Under the pieces are notes generated by a model. That model saw nothing but the letters and a program-made list of their open reading frames with translations, was not told the DNA's origin and searched no databases. From Mycolicibacterium porcinum (lineage in GTDB: Bacteria; Actinomycetota; Actinomycetes; Mycobacteriales; Mycobacteriaceae), in assembly GCA_001942045.1 (NCBI GenBank), contig MSTD01000005.1:1-64000 (forward strand): a stretch of DNA of 64,000 nt. The letters run 5' to 3'. The position numbers and the translations under genes are program-made. This document shows positions 9,681 to 19,408 of this stretch, piece by piece. The first letter of the stretch is position 1. Every line of letters begins with the position of its first letter.

Positions 9681-12554
9681 GTGATCGAACCCGCCACCAC
9701 CTCACAGTCAGGGCAGTCTGGCCCGGAAACGGATACCCCTCAGCACCGGTACACCGCGGAGCTGGCGGGCCAGATCGAGCGCGCCTGGCAGGAGACCTGG
9801 TCGGAGCTCGGCACCTTCAATGTGGCCAATCCGGTGGGCTCGCTGGCACCGCAGGACGGCTCCGCGGTGCCGGAAGACAAGATGTTCGTCCAGGACATGT
9901 TCCCGTACCCGTCCGGTGACGGCCTGCACGTCGGGCACCCGCTGGGTTACATCGCCACTGACGTCTACGCCCGGTATTACCGGATGACCGGACGCAACGT
10001 TCTGCACGCGCTGGGGTTCGACGCGTTCGGTCTGCCCGCCGAGCAGTACGCGGTGCAGACCGGGACGCACCCGCGCATCCGCACCGAGGCGAACATCGTC
10101 AACTTCCGCAGGCAGTTGGGCCGGTTGGGGCTGGGCCACGACTCGCGGCGCAGCTTCGCCACCACGGATGTCGACTTCTACAAGTGGACGCAGTGGATCT
10201 TCCTGCAGATCTACAACGCCTGGTTCGACACCGCCGCCAAGAAGGCCCGGCCCATCGCCGAGCTGGTGGCCGAATTCGAGTCCGGAGCAAGGACTCTCGA
10301 TGACGGGCGGGCCTGGGCCGAGCTGTCGGACGCCGAACGCGCCGAGGTGGTGGACGGTTATCGCCTGGTGTACCGCGCCGACTCGATGGTGAACTGGTGC
10401 CCGGGCCTGGGCACGGTGTTGGCCAACGAAGAGGTCACCGCCGACGGGCGCAGCGATCGTGGCAACTTCCCGGTGTTCCGGAAGCGGCTGCGGCAGTGGA
10501 TGATGCGCATCACTGCCTACTCGGATCGGCTGCTCGACGACCTGGAACTGCTGGACTGGCCGGACAAGGTCAAGGCCATGCAGCGCAACTGGATCGGCCG
10601 GTCGACCGGCGCCTCGGTTGAGTTCGGCACCGCGGCAGGCGATGTCGAGGTCTTCACCACCCGCCCGGACACCCTGTTCGGCGCCACGTACCTGGTGCTG
10701 GCTCCCGAGCACGATCTGGTCGATGCGCTGGTGGCCGACGCGTGGCCCGAGGGCACCGATTCGCGGTGGACTTTCGGTGCGGCGACTCCGGCCGAGGCGG
10801 TCGCGGCGTACCGTGCCGGGATCGCGGCCAAGTCGGATCTGGAGCGCCAGGAGAACAAGACCAAGACCGGTGTGTTCCTCGGTGCGTACGCCACCAATCC
10901 GGTCAATGGGGCCGGTGTGCCCGTCTTCATTGCCGATTACGTGCTGGCCGGCTACGGGACCGGGGCCATCATGGCGGTGCCCGGTGGGGACCAGCGCGAC
11001 TGGGACTTCGCCACCGAGTTCGGCCTGCCCATCATCGAGGTGGTCTCCGGCGGCGATATCACCGAGGCGGCCTACAACGGCGACGGCACCATGGTGAACT
11101 CCGGTTATCTCGACGGGCTGTCCGTGGCCGAGGCCAAGGCGAAGGTGATCGAACACCTGGAGGCCGACGGCCGCGGCCGGGCCCGGATCGAGTACAAGCT
11201 GCGGGACTGGCTGTTCGCCCGGCAGCGGTACTGGGGCGAGCCGTTCCCGATCGTCTACGACGCCGACGGCCGCGCCCACGCGCTGCCGGAATCGGCGCTG
11301 CCGGTGGAGCTTCCGGATATCCCCGACTACGCGCCGGTGTCGTTCGACCCCGACGACGCCGACAGCGAACCCTCGCCGCCTCTGGGCAAGGCGACCGAAT
11401 GGGTGCATGTCGAGCTGGATCTCGGTGACGGGTTGCAGACCTACACCCGCGACACCAACGTGATGCCGCAGTGGGCCGGCAGCTCGTGGTACGAGCTGCG
11501 GTACACCGATCCGCACAACTCAGAAGAGCTGTGCGCCAAGGAGAACGAGGCCTACTGGATGGGCCCGCGGCCGGCCGAGCACGGGCCGACCGACCCGGGT
11601 GGCGTCGATCTGTACGTCGGTGGCGTCGAGCATGCGGTGCTGCACCTGCTGTACTCGCGCTTCTGGCACAAGGTCCTGTTCGACCTCGGCTTCGTCAGCT
11701 CGAGCGAGCCGTACCGCCGTCTGGTCAACCAGGGCTACATCCAGGCCTTCGCCTACACCGATTCCCGCGGCAGTTACGTGCCTGCGGCCGAAGTCGTTGA
11801 GCGCGAAGGGAAGTTCTTCTGGCCGGGCCCGGATGGTGAAATCGAGGTCAACCAGGAGTTCGGCAAGATCGGTAAGAGCCTGAAGAACTCGGTCTCACCG
11901 GACGAGATCTGCGACGAGTACGGTGCGGACACCCTGCGCGTCTACGAGATGTCCATGGGGCCGTTGGAGGCATCACGACCGTGGGCGACCAAGGATGTCG
12001 TCGGCGCACACCGGTTCCTGCAGCGGGTGTGGCGCGTGGTGGTCGACGAGACAACGGGGGCGACGTCAGTCAACGAGCACGAGGCCCTCGACACCGACAC
12101 GCTCAAGATCCTGCACCGCACGATCGCGGGTGTGACCGAAGATTATGCGGCACTTCGGAACAACACGGCGGCCGCCAAGCTGATCGAGTACACCAACCAC
12201 CTGACCAAGGAAGGCGTGTCCGCTCGCGGCGCGATCGAACCGCTGGTGCTCATGGTGGCGCCGCTGGCCCCGCACCTGGCCGAGGAGTTGTGGAAGCGGT
12301 TGGGCCACGACGCCTCGCTGGCGCACGGGCCGTTCCCGGTGGCCGATCCGCAGTACCTGGTGGATGACACCATCGAGTTCCCGGTCCAGGTCAACGGCAA
12401 GGTGCGCGGCAAGATCACCGTGGCCGCCGATCTGGACCGAGCCGGGCTCGAAGCGGCGGCGCTGGCCGACGAGAAGGTGCAGGCCTTCCTCGACGGCGCC
12501 ACTCCGAAGAAGGTCATCGTGGTTCCGGGCCGGCTGGTCAACCTCGTCATCTAG
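9681..12554 (+). CDS. leuS: Leucyl-tRNA synthetase
   Basis: Class I aminoacyl-tRNA synthetase of 957 aa that charges tRNA-Leu. The HIGH-type signature is in [16 protein letters not shown] (about residue 74-89). The CP1 editing domain occupies roughly residues 280-460, with the conserved [19 protein letters not shown]. The KMSKS-type loop is KIGKSLKNS (about 730). The C-terminal anticodon-binding and tail domains are complete. The orthologue is Rv0041 (969 aa). GTG at 9681 gives the family length; the same frame is open much further upstream, but that extension crosses the promoter of mtc28 and has no family similarity. A strong hairpin follows the stop codon. Confidence 0.97.
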   Translation: MIEPATTSQSGQSGPETDTPQHRYTAELAGQIERAWQETWSELGTFNVANPVGSLAPQDGSAVPEDKMFVQDMFPYPSGDGLHVGHPLGYIATDVYARYYRMTGRNVLHALGFDAFGLPAEQYAVQTGTHPRIRTEANIVNFRRQLGRLGLGHDSRRSFATTDVDFYKWTQWIFLQIYNAWFDTAAKKARPIAELVAEFESGARTLDDGRAWAELSDAERAEVVDGYRLVYRADSMVNWCPGLGTVLANEEVTADGRSDRGNFPVFRKRLRQWMMRITAYSDRLLDDLELLDWPDKVKAMQRNWIGRSTGASVEFGTAAGDVEVFTTRPDTLFGATYLVLAPEHDLVDALVADAWPEGTDSRWTFGAATPAEAVAAYRAGIAAKSDLERQENKTKTGVFLGAYATNPVNGAGVPVFIADYVLAGYGTGAIMAVPGGDQRDWDFATEFGLPIIEVVSGGDITEAAYNGDGTMVNSGYLDGLSVAEAKAKVIEHLEADGRGRARIEYKLRDWLFARQRYWGEPFPIVYDADGRAHALPESALPVELPDIPDYAPVSFDPDDADSEPSPPLGKATEWVHVELDLGDGLQTYTRDTNVMPQWAGSSWYELRYTDPHNSEELCAKENEAYWMGPRPAEHGPTDPGGVDLYVGGVEHAVLHLLYSRFWHKVLFDLGFVSSSEPYRRLVNQGYIQAFAYTDSRGSYVPAAEVVEREGKFFWPGPDGEIEVNQEFGKIGKSLKNSVSPDEICDEYGADTLRVYEMSMGPLEASRPWATKDVVGAHRFLQRVWRVVVDETTGATSVNEHEALDTDTLKILHRTIAGVTEDYAALRNNTAAAKLIEYTNHLTKEGVSARGAIEPLVLMVAPLAPHLAEELWKRLGHDASLAHGPFPVADPQYLVDDTIEFPVQVNGKVRGKITVAADLDRAGLEAAALADEKVQAFLDGATPKKVIVVPGRLVNLVI

Positions 12555-12555
12555 C

Positions 12556-12604
12556 GATTTGGGTGCATTCAGCGGAGCTGACCGCCGGTGGGTGCACCCA
12601 AATC
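12556..12604. terminator. Bidirectional hairpin terminator between leuS and the SDR gene
   Basis: A perfect 12-bp inverted repeat GATTTGGGTGCA / TGCACCCAAATC (12556-12567 and 12593-12604) with a 25-nt loop starts two bases after the leuS stop codon. It reaches into the stop codon of the convergent SDR gene. Its placement between convergent genes fits a bidirectional terminator. There is no long T-run, as is common in mycobacteria. Confidence 0.75.
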
Positions 12605-13277
12605 ACCCGGGGCGAACCACGATTTCGTGGACATGCCCGTCGGGCGGGGTGGTGACTGCGGTCGCCACCAGCCCGGCGACGGTCTCGGGCTTGAGGAATT
12701 TCGCCGGGTCGTACTCGCCGACGCCATCGGATTCGTAGGCCACCAGGTCGCGCTGCATCTCGGTGTCCGTGCGCCCGGGGAAGATCGAGGTGACCCGCAG
12801 CGTCGGTTCGTCGGCGCGCAGTGCGTCGGCGAAGGCCCGCAGCGCGAACTTGCTGGCCGAATAGGACGCCATGCCAGGTGAAACCTTCTGTCCGGCACCG
12901 GAATTGATGAACACCACGTGCCCGCGGGCGGCCCGCAGGGCGGGCAGCAGGGCCAAGGTGAGGGCCACCGCGCCGGTGACGTTCACCTCGAACGAGGCCC
13001 GCCACTGTTCGGGGACGGACTCGGAGACCCGGCCCGGGTAGAGCACCCCGGCGTTGTGCACCAGTACATCGAGTTCGCTGAGCACCTCGGCGGCCGACTC
13101 GATCGAATCGGCGTCGGTCAGGTCCAGCGGCCAGGTCGGGGCGCCGAGCCGTTCGGCGAGCGCGTCGAGGCGGGCGGACGGGCGTCCGGCGAGAAACAGC
13201 GTGTGGGTGGGAGCAAGGGCGGCGGCGATGGCCGAACCGATGCCGCCAGCGGCTCCGGTGATCAATGCAGACGGCAC
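12603..13277 (-). CDS. SDR family oxidoreductase
   Basis: Short-chain dehydrogenase/reductase of 224 aa. The nucleotide-binding motif TGAAGGIGSA is at about residues 7-16. The structural NAG motif is LVHNAGVLYPG (about 70), the catalytic serine lies in INSGAG (about 124), and the active-site YSASK (Tyr about 138, Lys 142) is intact. The cofactor is probably NADP(H), but the substrate cannot be inferred. The start is GTG at 13277, directly before the Rossmann strand. It is divergent from glucosylglycerate hydrolase with only 77 nt between them, so the two may share regulatory DNA. Confidence 0.88.
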   Translation of the reverse strand: MPSALITGAAGGIGSAIAAALAPTHTLFLAGRPSARLDALAERLGAPTWPLDLTDADSIESAAEVLSELDVLVHNAGVLYPGRVSESVPEQWRASFEVNVTGAVALTLALLPALRAARGHVVFINSGAGQKVSPGMASYSASKFALRAFADALRADEPTLRVTSIFPGRTDTEMQRDLVAYESDGVGEYDPAKFLKPETVAGLVATAVTTPPDGHVHEIVVRPG

Positions 13278-13354
13278 GACTGCAACGTTACTGTGACGCC
13301 GAAGAGCACGGGGCCGACCTGCGGAGCGGGGCCCGGCGTCGCATCATGGTAGGG

Positions 13355-14695
13355 ATGCCACCGGACCCAAGCTTCGCTCCCACCCAGCTCGCCGCCCGCG
13401 CCGCCTACCTGCTGCGCGGCAACGACCTGGGTGTGATGACCACGGCCGCGCCGTTGCTGTATCCGCACATGTGGAGCTGGGACGCGGCGTTCGTCTCGAT
13501 CGGACTGGCCCCGCTGAGCGTCGAGCGTGCCGTGGTGGAACTCGACACCCTGCTCTCGGCGCAGTGGCGCAACGGGATGATTCCGCACATCGTGTTCGCC
13601 AACGGGGTCGACGGCTACTTTCCCGGCCCGGCCCGATGGGCCACGTCGGCCCTGGCCGCCAACGCCCCGCGGATCCGGCACACCTCGGGCATCACGCAAC
13701 CTCCCGTGCACGCGATCGCGGTGCAGCGCATTCTCGATCACGCGCGTAGTCGAGGACGGTCCACCCGGGCGGTGGCAGCCAGCTTCCTGGATCGGCGGTG
13801 GGCGGATCTGGTGCGCTGGCATCGCTGGCTGGCCGAGACACGGGATCAGGACGGCCGCGGCCGCATCACGCTGTATCACGGGTGGGAGTCCGGCATGGAC
13901 AACTCACCACGTTGGGATAGCGCCTACGCCAACGTGGTTCCCGGCGCCGTGCCGGAGTATCAGCGTGAGGACAACGCGATCATCACCGACTCTACGCAGC
14001 GGCCGAGCGATCTCGAGTACGACCGGTACCTGTGGCTCCTCGAGGAGATGAAATCCGTTCGCTACGACGATGATCTGCTGCCGAAGGCAATGAGCTTCGC
14101 CGTCGAGGACGTGTTCGTCTCGGCGGTGTTCTCGGTGGCGTGCCAGGTGCTCGCCGAGATCGGGGAGGATTACAAGCGTCCGCACGCCGATGTCCGCGAT
14201 CTCTACTCGTGGGCGGAGCGGTTCCGGGTCGGTGTCGTCGAGACCACGGATGAACGTAGCGGCGCGGCAAGGGATTACGACGTCCGCGCGAAGAAGTGGG
14301 TGGCCACCGAGACGGTCGCGCAGTTCGCGCCGTTGTTGTGCGGCGGTCTGCCGCACGATCGTGAACGTGCCCTGCTGAGGCTGCTGGAAGGCCCGCGTTT
14401 CTGCGGGCATCCGGATCTACGGTATGCGCTCATCCCGTCGACCTCGCCTGTGTCGCGCGACTTCCGGTCGCGTGAGTATTGGCGCGGTCCGGTATGGCCG
14501 GTGATGACCTGGCTGTTCTCGTGGTGCTTCGCCCGACGCGGTTGGGCCGAGCGGGCCTCGACCCTGCGCCGGGAAGGGTTGCGTCAGGCAAGTGACGGAA
14601 CTTTCGCCGAGTATTACGAGCCGTTCACCGGAGAGCCGCTGGGCAGCATGCAGCAGTCATGGACCGCGGCGGCGGTGTTGGACTGGTTGGGGTAG
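13355..14695 (+). CDS. ggh: Glucosylglycerate hydrolase (GH63)
   Basis: A 446-aa (alpha/alpha)6-barrel glycoside hydrolase closely resembling the glucosylglycerate hydrolase characterised in Mycolicibacterium hassiacum, with the same length. The two catalytic acids of that enzyme, Asp182 and Glu419, fall at exactly those positions here: GWESGMDNS and FAEYYEPFTGEP. The enzyme cleaves glucosylglycerate, a compatible solute that mycobacteria accumulate under nitrogen limitation, to glucose and glycerate when growth resumes. It also accepts mannosylglycerate. The ATG at 13355 gives the experimentally used N-terminus; the longer open frame overlaps the SDR gene. Stand-alone gene followed by convergent marR. 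Confidence 0.92.
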   Translation: MPPDPSFAPTQLAARAAYLLRGNDLGVMTTAAPLLYPHMWSWDAAFVSIGLAPLSVERAVVELDTLLSAQWRNGMIPHIVFANGVDGYFPGPARWATSALAANAPRIRHTSGITQPPVHAIAVQRILDHARSRGRSTRAVAASFLDRRWADLVRWHRWLAETRDQDGRGRITLYHGWESGMDNSPRWDSAYANVVPGAVPEYQREDNAIITDSTQRPSDLEYDRYLWLLEEMKSVRYDDDLLPKAMSFAVEDVFVSAVFSVACQVLAEIGEDYKRPHADVRDLYSWAERFRVGVVETTDERSGAARDYDVRAKKWVATETVAQFAPLLCGGLPHDRERALLRLLEGPRFCGHPDLRYALIPSTSPVSRDFRSREYWRGPVWPVMTWLFSWCFARRGWAERASTLRREGLRQASDGTFAEYYEPFTGEPLGSMQQSWTAAAVLDWLG

Positions 14696-14700
14696 CCCGG

Positions 14701-15183
14701 CTACTCCGACTTGGCGTGGGCGGGTTGGGTCTGCTCGTTCTGGCTGGCCAGCCGCTCCAGCGGGGCCAGCGCGGTGGCGAGGGTGGCCAGGTCGTCCTGG
14801 CTCAGGTTGGCCAACCGGGCGGCCAGATCGGCCCGTCGGGCGGCCAGCGATTCACGGTGTTGCACCAGCCCGCGCGGGGTCACCTCGACGAGCACGGCGC
14901 GCAGGTCGGAAGGGTCGCGGGAGCGCTTGACCAGGCCGAGTTTCTCCAGTCGGCGGATCGCCACGGTGGTGGTGGGGGTGCGCACGCGCTCGCGGGCGGC
15001 CAGCTCGGTCATCCGGATCGGGCCCTGGTCGAGCAGGGTGAGCAGGATGGACAGCTGGGCCAGCGTAAGTTCGCCGGCAGTGCCCTTGTTGGTGTCGCCG
15101 CGGCGCAGCACCGAGAACACCTTGGAGAGAACGCGTTGCAGCTCTCCGGCCAGCTCTGTGACCTGTGAATCGGGCTCCACCAT
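14701..15183 (-). CDS. MarR family transcriptional regulator (Rv0042c-like)
   Basis: The 160-aa protein has a winged helix-turn-helix core: a recognition-helix region MTELAARERVRTPTTTVAIRR (about residues 57-77) and the MarR wing RSRDPSDLRAVLVEVT (about 86-101). MarR proteins bind DNA as dimers and often respond to small aromatic ligands or oxidants. Rv0042c is the positional orthologue. It is convergent with the glucosylglycerate hydrolase gene and lies downstream of the ABC transporter operon. The 100 nt before it contain TCTGAAGCAGACAGG, a possible self-operator; this is unproven. Confidence 0.85.
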   Translation of the reverse strand: MVEPDSQVTELAGELQRVLSKVFSVLRRGDTNKGTAGELTLAQLSILLTLLDQGPIRMTELAARERVRTPTTTVAIRRLEKLGLVKRSRDPSDLRAVLVEVTPRGLVQHRESLAARRADLAARLANLSQDDLATLATALAPLERLASQNEQTQPAHAKSE

Positions 15184-15283
15184 AATTCGCTAGTCTAACC
15201 TGTCTGAAGCAGACAGGTCGGCAGCTTGTCGGGTTTGGGGCAGAGGGGTTTCCCGTCTCCACGCCCTCCCCACAGCGCTGCCC

Positions 15284-16021
15284 TCACAGCACCTGCGACA
15301 GGAAGCGGCGCAGCCGATCCGTCTCGGCAGCTTCGAAGATCTGATCCGGGGTTCCCGACTCGACCACTTTGCCGTGATCCATGAACACCACCGCGTCGGC
15401 GGTGGAGCGGGCGAAGCCCATCTCGTGGGTGACCGCAAGAATCGTCATCCCTTCGGCCGCCAGCTCGGCGATCAGCTCCAGGATTCCTTTGACCAGCTCC
15501 GGGTCCAATGCGGAGGTGGCTTCGTCGAAGAACATCACCTGTGGGGCCATGGCGAGCGCCCGGGCGATCGCGACGCGCTGCTGCTGGCCACCCGAAAGCG
15601 TGCTGGGACGCACATCGGCCTTGTGCCGCAGACCAACCCGGTCGAGTTGCTCGAGACCCACCGTGCGGGCATGGTCGTGGCTGAGCCCCTTGAGCTTGCG
15701 CGGGCCGAGGGTGACGTTGTCCAGAACGGTCTTGTGCGGGAAGAGGTTGAACTGCTGGAAGACCATGCCGATGCGCTGGCGCAACTGGTCCGGATTGTCT
15801 GCCAGCACCGAGCGGCCGTCGAGCAGGATGTCGCCGCTGTCCGGTTCGTACAGGCGATTCAAGGTGCGCAGCAGCGTCGATTTTCCGGATCCGGACGGGC
15901 CGATGACGGCCGTCGTGGTGCCGGCAGGTACATCCAGGTCCACCCCGCGCAGCACCGCGTTCGGCCCGAACGAGAGGTGGATGTCCTTGGCGGCCAGCGC
16001 GACTGGCTGTGGAGCCGACAT
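15284..16021 (-). CDS. Amino-acid ABC transporter ATP-binding protein (GlnQ type)
   Basis: The ATPase is 245 aa, with Walker A GPSGSGKST (about residues 38-46), Q-loop in VFQQFNLFPHKTVLDN, signature LSGGQQQRVAIARALA (about 140) and Walker B VMFFDEATSALDPE. The H-loop is AVTHEMGFA. This is the polar amino-acid (GlnQ/HisP) subfamily. Its ATG overlaps the stop codon of the fused binding-protein/permease gene (ATGA), so translation is coupled and the two proteins form one importer. A second permease gene is absent, as expected if the fused permease homodimerises. Confidence 0.9.
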   Translation of the reverse strand: MSAPQPVALAAKDIHLSFGPNAVLRGVDLDVPAGTTTAVIGPSGSGKSTLLRTLNRLYEPDSGDILLDGRSVLADNPDQLRQRIGMVFQQFNLFPHKTVLDNVTLGPRKLKGLSHDHARTVGLEQLDRVGLRHKADVRPSTLSGGQQQRVAIARALAMAPQVMFFDEATSALDPELVKGILELIAELAAEGMTILAVTHEMGFARSTADAVVFMDHGKVVESGTPDQIFEAAETDRLRRFLSQVL

Positions 16022-17793
16022 CAGATCATCTCCTGGGTGGTCGCGGCGGGCGGCAGTTCCTCTTCGACGGGTGCGCGGCCGCGGCGCAGCCGGTTGTCGA
16101 CGAAGTTCACCAGATGGGTCAGTGGGATGGTCAGCAGCAGGTAGAACAGCCCGGCGGCCACCAGCGGGGACAGATTCCCGGTCTGGGCGTTGAGGTCTCG
16201 GCCCACCTGGAACAGTTCGCGTTGGCTGGCCACCAGGCCGAGGAAGTACACCAGCGACGAGGCTTTGAGCAGCGAGATGAACTGGTTCATCAGGGCCGGC
16301 AATACTCGCCGGATGCCCTGGGGCACGACGACCAGGCGCATCGACGAGGCATAGCTGAAGCCCAGGGCGCGTGAGGCTTCCAGCTGGCCGGCCTCGACGC
16401 TCTGGATGCCGGACCGGAAGATTTCGCCGACGTAGGCGGCCGCCATGAGCCCCAGCGCCGCGATGCCCAGTGGGTAGGGGCTGTTGCCCGTGAGCGACCC
16501 GACCACGGGCCCGATACCGAGCCCGATCAACAGGATGATCACCACTTCGGGCAGGCCGCGGAAGATGTCGGTGTACACCCGGGCCGGCCAGCGCAGCCAC
16601 CGCGACCGCGAGATGCCTGCCACCGCGAGGATCATGCCGAGCACCAACCCGATGACGCTGGCGCACACGGTCAGGATCAGCGTGTTGGGCAGGCCGGTGC
16701 GCAGCAGGTCGGGGATCGCCTGCTTGTAGAGATCCCAGTCCAGGAACGAGTCCCGCAGTTGCGCGAGTGTGGATTTGGGCGCGGCGGGCGCCCCGGCGGC
16801 GGGTTTCTCCTTGGCCGCGGCGATCGCGGCGAAATCGGGCAGCTGGGGTACGGGCGCGGCCTTGGAGCCGGGCTTCCAGCCGGGCGGCAGGGCCCGCGGC
16901 ACCCAGTCGGAATACAGCTTGGCCCAGGTGCCGTCGGCGATCACGGCGTCCAGTCCGGAGTTGAGCGCGTCGATCAGCGGCTGGTTCTCCTTGGCCACCG
17001 CCCACGCCACGAAATTGTCCAGACTGAAGGTGTTTTCGATGATCTGCGCCGGGTCGCCGGGTTGCACGGTGCCCGAGGCCTGCTGCGACGGCGCCACCCA
17101 GGCGTCGATCTGACGGGTCTTGAGGCTGGCGTAGACGGTGTTGTAGTCGGGGAACTTCACCGGCTGCAGGTGCAGCGTGTCGATGACGTAGGCCTCCTGC
17201 ACGGTGCCCTGCACCACCCCGATGCGCTGGCCGGGGGCGAGTTGGCTGAAACCGGTGATCGGAGAGCCGGTGGGTACGACGAGCGAGAAGTATCCGAAGT
17301 CGTAGCCGTTGGTGAAGCCGACGGTACGGCGCCGGGCGTCGGTGGTGGTGATCGACGAGGACGCCACGTCGAAGCGCCGGGATGCGGTCTGGGCCAGCAG
17401 GCCGGAGAAATCGGTGCCGACGAAGTTGATCCGCAGGCCGAGCTTGTCGGCGATGGCACGCAGGAGTTCGTTGTCGAAGCCGGTGAACTGTCCGGCCGAG
17501 TTGATGCAGATGCTCGGCGGTGCGTCCGACAACGTGCCGACGGTGAGCACGCCGGGGGTGCCCAGGCCGAGGTTCTCGGGTCGCACCGTGTCCAGGGGGA
17601 CCACGCCGGCGGTGGTGTATTTGTCGGCGCCGGGCCCGGTAGCGGCGGCGGCCAGGTTGGTGGGCAGTGCACTGGCACTGTCCACCCCGGGGGGTGCGCA
17701 TTGATCGACATCCGCGCCTGCCGGTGCTGCACACAGCAAGCCGAACAGCATCAGGACCGTGGTCAGCAGCGCGGCCGATCGTCTGGCGTCCAT
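16021..17793 (-). CDS. ABC importer: substrate-binding domain fused to permease
   Basis: This 590-aa protein has a Sec signal (about residues 1-27). A complete periplasmic-binding-protein type 2 domain follows (about 70-290, opening with LTVGTLSDAPPSICIN). After a linker comes a polar-amino-acid permease domain of about five membrane helices (from about 355). The permease carries the EAA-type loop EASRALGFSYASSMRLVVVPQ. This is the layout of GlnP-type transporters, with the receptor permanently attached to the channel. The likely substrate is glutamine, glutamate or another polar amino acid, inferred from family. ATG 17793 is preferred; TTG at 17802 is possible. Downstream coupling to the ATPase is by ATGA overlap. 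A GntR gene lies just upstream. Confidence 0.87.
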   Translation of the reverse strand: MDARRSAALLTTVLMLFGLLCAAPAGADVDQCAPPGVDSASALPTNLAAAATGPGADKYTTAGVVPLDTVRPENLGLGTPGVLTVGTLSDAPPSICINSAGQFTGFDNELLRAIADKLGLRINFVGTDFSGLLAQTASRRFDVASSSITTTDARRRTVGFTNGYDFGYFSLVVPTGSPITGFSQLAPGQRIGVVQGTVQEAYVIDTLHLQPVKFPDYNTVYASLKTRQIDAWVAPSQQASGTVQPGDPAQIIENTFSLDNFVAWAVAKENQPLIDALNSGLDAVIADGTWAKLYSDWVPRALPPGWKPGSKAAPVPQLPDFAAIAAAKEKPAAGAPAAPKSTLAQLRDSFLDWDLYKQAIPDLLRTGLPNTLILTVCASVIGLVLGMILAVAGISRSRWLRWPARVYTDIFRGLPEVVIILLIGLGIGPVVGSLTGNSPYPLGIAALGLMAAAYVGEIFRSGIQSVEAGQLEASRALGFSYASSMRLVVVPQGIRRVLPALMNQFISLLKASSLVYFLGLVASQRELFQVGRDLNAQTGNLSPLVAAGLFYLLLTIPLTHLVNFVDNRLRRGRAPVEEELPPAATTQEMI

Positions 17794-17838
17794 CTGATGC
17801 AACCTAGTAGGCAGACGCCCGGTGATGAGTGATTCCGC

Positions 17839-18504
17839 TCAAGGGGACCGCAAGTCGCCGAACACCCCGCGCCGGGTGAGCTCGGCGATCATGATCTGCG
17901 CCATCCGCTCGGCGCGCTCGGTGCAAGCCCGGCGGGCGCCCTCGGGGTCACGGGCATGGATGGCGGCGGTCTCGGCCTCGTAGCCCGCCAGGAAGTCGGC
18001 CTTTGCTTTCGGATAGCTGATCCAGAATTCCGAGGGTGCGAAGCTCTTACCTGCACGAATGGTGGCGTGCAGGCGCGGACCCGCGTACTCGTCGTTGATC
18101 GCGTCGCGGAACACCCAGCAGGCCTCCTGGAAGGTTCTGGTGTCCTTTGCTGAACGCATCACGCGCAACGTGTCATCCAGGTGGGCGATGATGCGGGGGG
18201 TCGGGCTGGCCGCGCAACGCGCCGAGGCGATGCCGTTGAGGATGCCGTACAGCTCGTGATGCTCGGCCACGGTCGCTTCGTCGAACCGGGAGACGAATGC
18301 GCCGCGGTGATATCGCGTCGAGAGGATGCCGTCGTGCTCGAGCTGAACCACGGCCTCCTGGATGGGGACGCGGCTGAGCCCGAGGTCACGAACGATCTCG
18401 TTGCGGTCGATGCGGTCGCCGGATCGCAGCTTGCCCGTCATCACCAGATTGATGATGTGCGTGACAACCTGATCCTTCTCTTTGACCCCGTAGTTCTTGG
18501 GCAC
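17839..18504 (-). CDS. GntR/FCD family transcriptional regulator (Rv0043c-like)
   Basis: The 221-aa regulator has an N-terminal GntR winged helix (about residues 8-75, with [20 protein letters not shown]). A helical FCD ligand-binding domain follows (about 85-210), with the metal-binding Asp/His pattern partly visible. FCD regulators sense small carboxylic or amino acids. It corresponds to Rv0043c. It lies 45 nt upstream of the ABC importer on the same strand, so it plausibly regulates that operon. The start is GTG at 18504. Confidence 0.86.
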   Translation of the reverse strand: MPKNYGVKEKDQVVTHIINLVMTGKLRSGDRIDRNEIVRDLGLSRVPIQEAVVQLEHDGILSTRYHRGAFVSRFDEATVAEHHELYGILNGIASARCAASPTPRIIAHLDDTLRVMRSAKDTRTFQEACWVFRDAINDEYAGPRLHATIRAGKSFAPSEFWISYPKAKADFLAGYEAETAAIHARDPEGARRACTERAERMAQIMIAELTRRGVFGDLRSP

Positions 18505-18592
18505 CCTGGCGTAGCTCCCCCTGTGCGGTTGTGATGCGCAAGTTTCTCACGTGTCTGTCAGATCGGGGACCTGAGTCGTTACAGCTCAGTCG

Positions 18593-19393
18593 CTAAACTT
18601 TGCGCGCCCGGCCGTCGCGCCAGCGGCACAGGGCTTCGGCGGCGGTCAGGTCGTAGTCGGGCCCGTTGACGCCGACGGTGAGGATGCTGACTCCCAGGTC
18701 GGCCAGGGCATCCGCCTCGGCGAGCATCGCGTCGATGCCACCGGTCTCCTGCACCCCGGCCGAGCGCTGCACAGTCGACGGATCGCGGCCGGTGATGCCG
18801 CAGTGCTCGGCGAGGACCTCGGCCTTGCCCGGGTAGGTGTTGCGGTCGACGAACGCGTGCCAGATGTCGGCGTGTTCGGCCACCAGGCGCAAGGTTTTGC
18901 GTTCGCCCTGGCCGCCGATCAGGATCGGGATCTCGCGGGTGGGCGCCGGGTTGAGTTTGGCCAGCCGGGCCTCGATGCGGGGCAGTGCCGCGGCCAGATC
19001 GTCCAAGCGGCTGCCCGCGGTGCCGAACTCGTACCCGTACTCGTCGTAATCCTTTTGTTTCCAACCACTTCCGATGCCGAGGATGAGGCGGCCGTCGGAG
19101 ATGTGGTCGACAGTGCGGGCCATGTCGGCCAGCAGTTCGGGGTTGCGGTAGGAGTTGCAGCTGACCAGTGCGCCGATCTCGATGCGTGAGGTCTGCTCGG
19201 CCCAGGCGCCGAGCATCGTCCAGCATTCGTAATGCGCACCGTCGGGATCACCGTAGAGCGGGAAGAAGTGGTCCCAGTTGAAGGCGATGTCGACGCCGAT
19301 GTCCTCGCAGCGGCGCACCGCGTCGCGGATATGGCTGTATTTGGGGGAGTGCTGCGGCTGCAGTTGGACACCGATACGTATGGGATGGCTCAC
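18593..19393 (-). CDS. LLM-class F420-dependent oxidoreductase (Rv0044c-like)
   Basis: Luciferase-like TIM-barrel protein of 266 aa. Family features are GVQLQPQHSPKY at the N-terminus, the FNWDHFFPLYGD loop (about residues 38-49), GSGWKQKDYDEYGYEF (about 111) and PILIGGQGERKTLRL (about 165). This subfamily uses coenzyme F420 in mycobacteria, matching Rv0044c. The substrate is unknown. GTG start at 19393. It lies 15 nt downstream of phoX on the same strand, so the two may be co-transcribed. Confidence 0.86.
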   Translation of the reverse strand: MSHPIRIGVQLQPQHSPKYSHIRDAVRRCEDIGVDIAFNWDHFFPLYGDPDGAHYECWTMLGAWAEQTSRIEIGALVSCNSYRNPELLADMARTVDHISDGRLILGIGSGWKQKDYDEYGYEFGTAGSRLDDLAAALPRIEARLAKLNPAPTREIPILIGGQGERKTLRLVAEHADIWHAFVDRNTYPGKAEVLAEHCGITGRDPSTVQRSAGVQETGGIDAMLAEADALADLGVSILTVGVNGPDYDLTAAEALCRWRDGRARKV

Positions 19394-19408
19394 AATTCCC
19401 GAGCGTAC

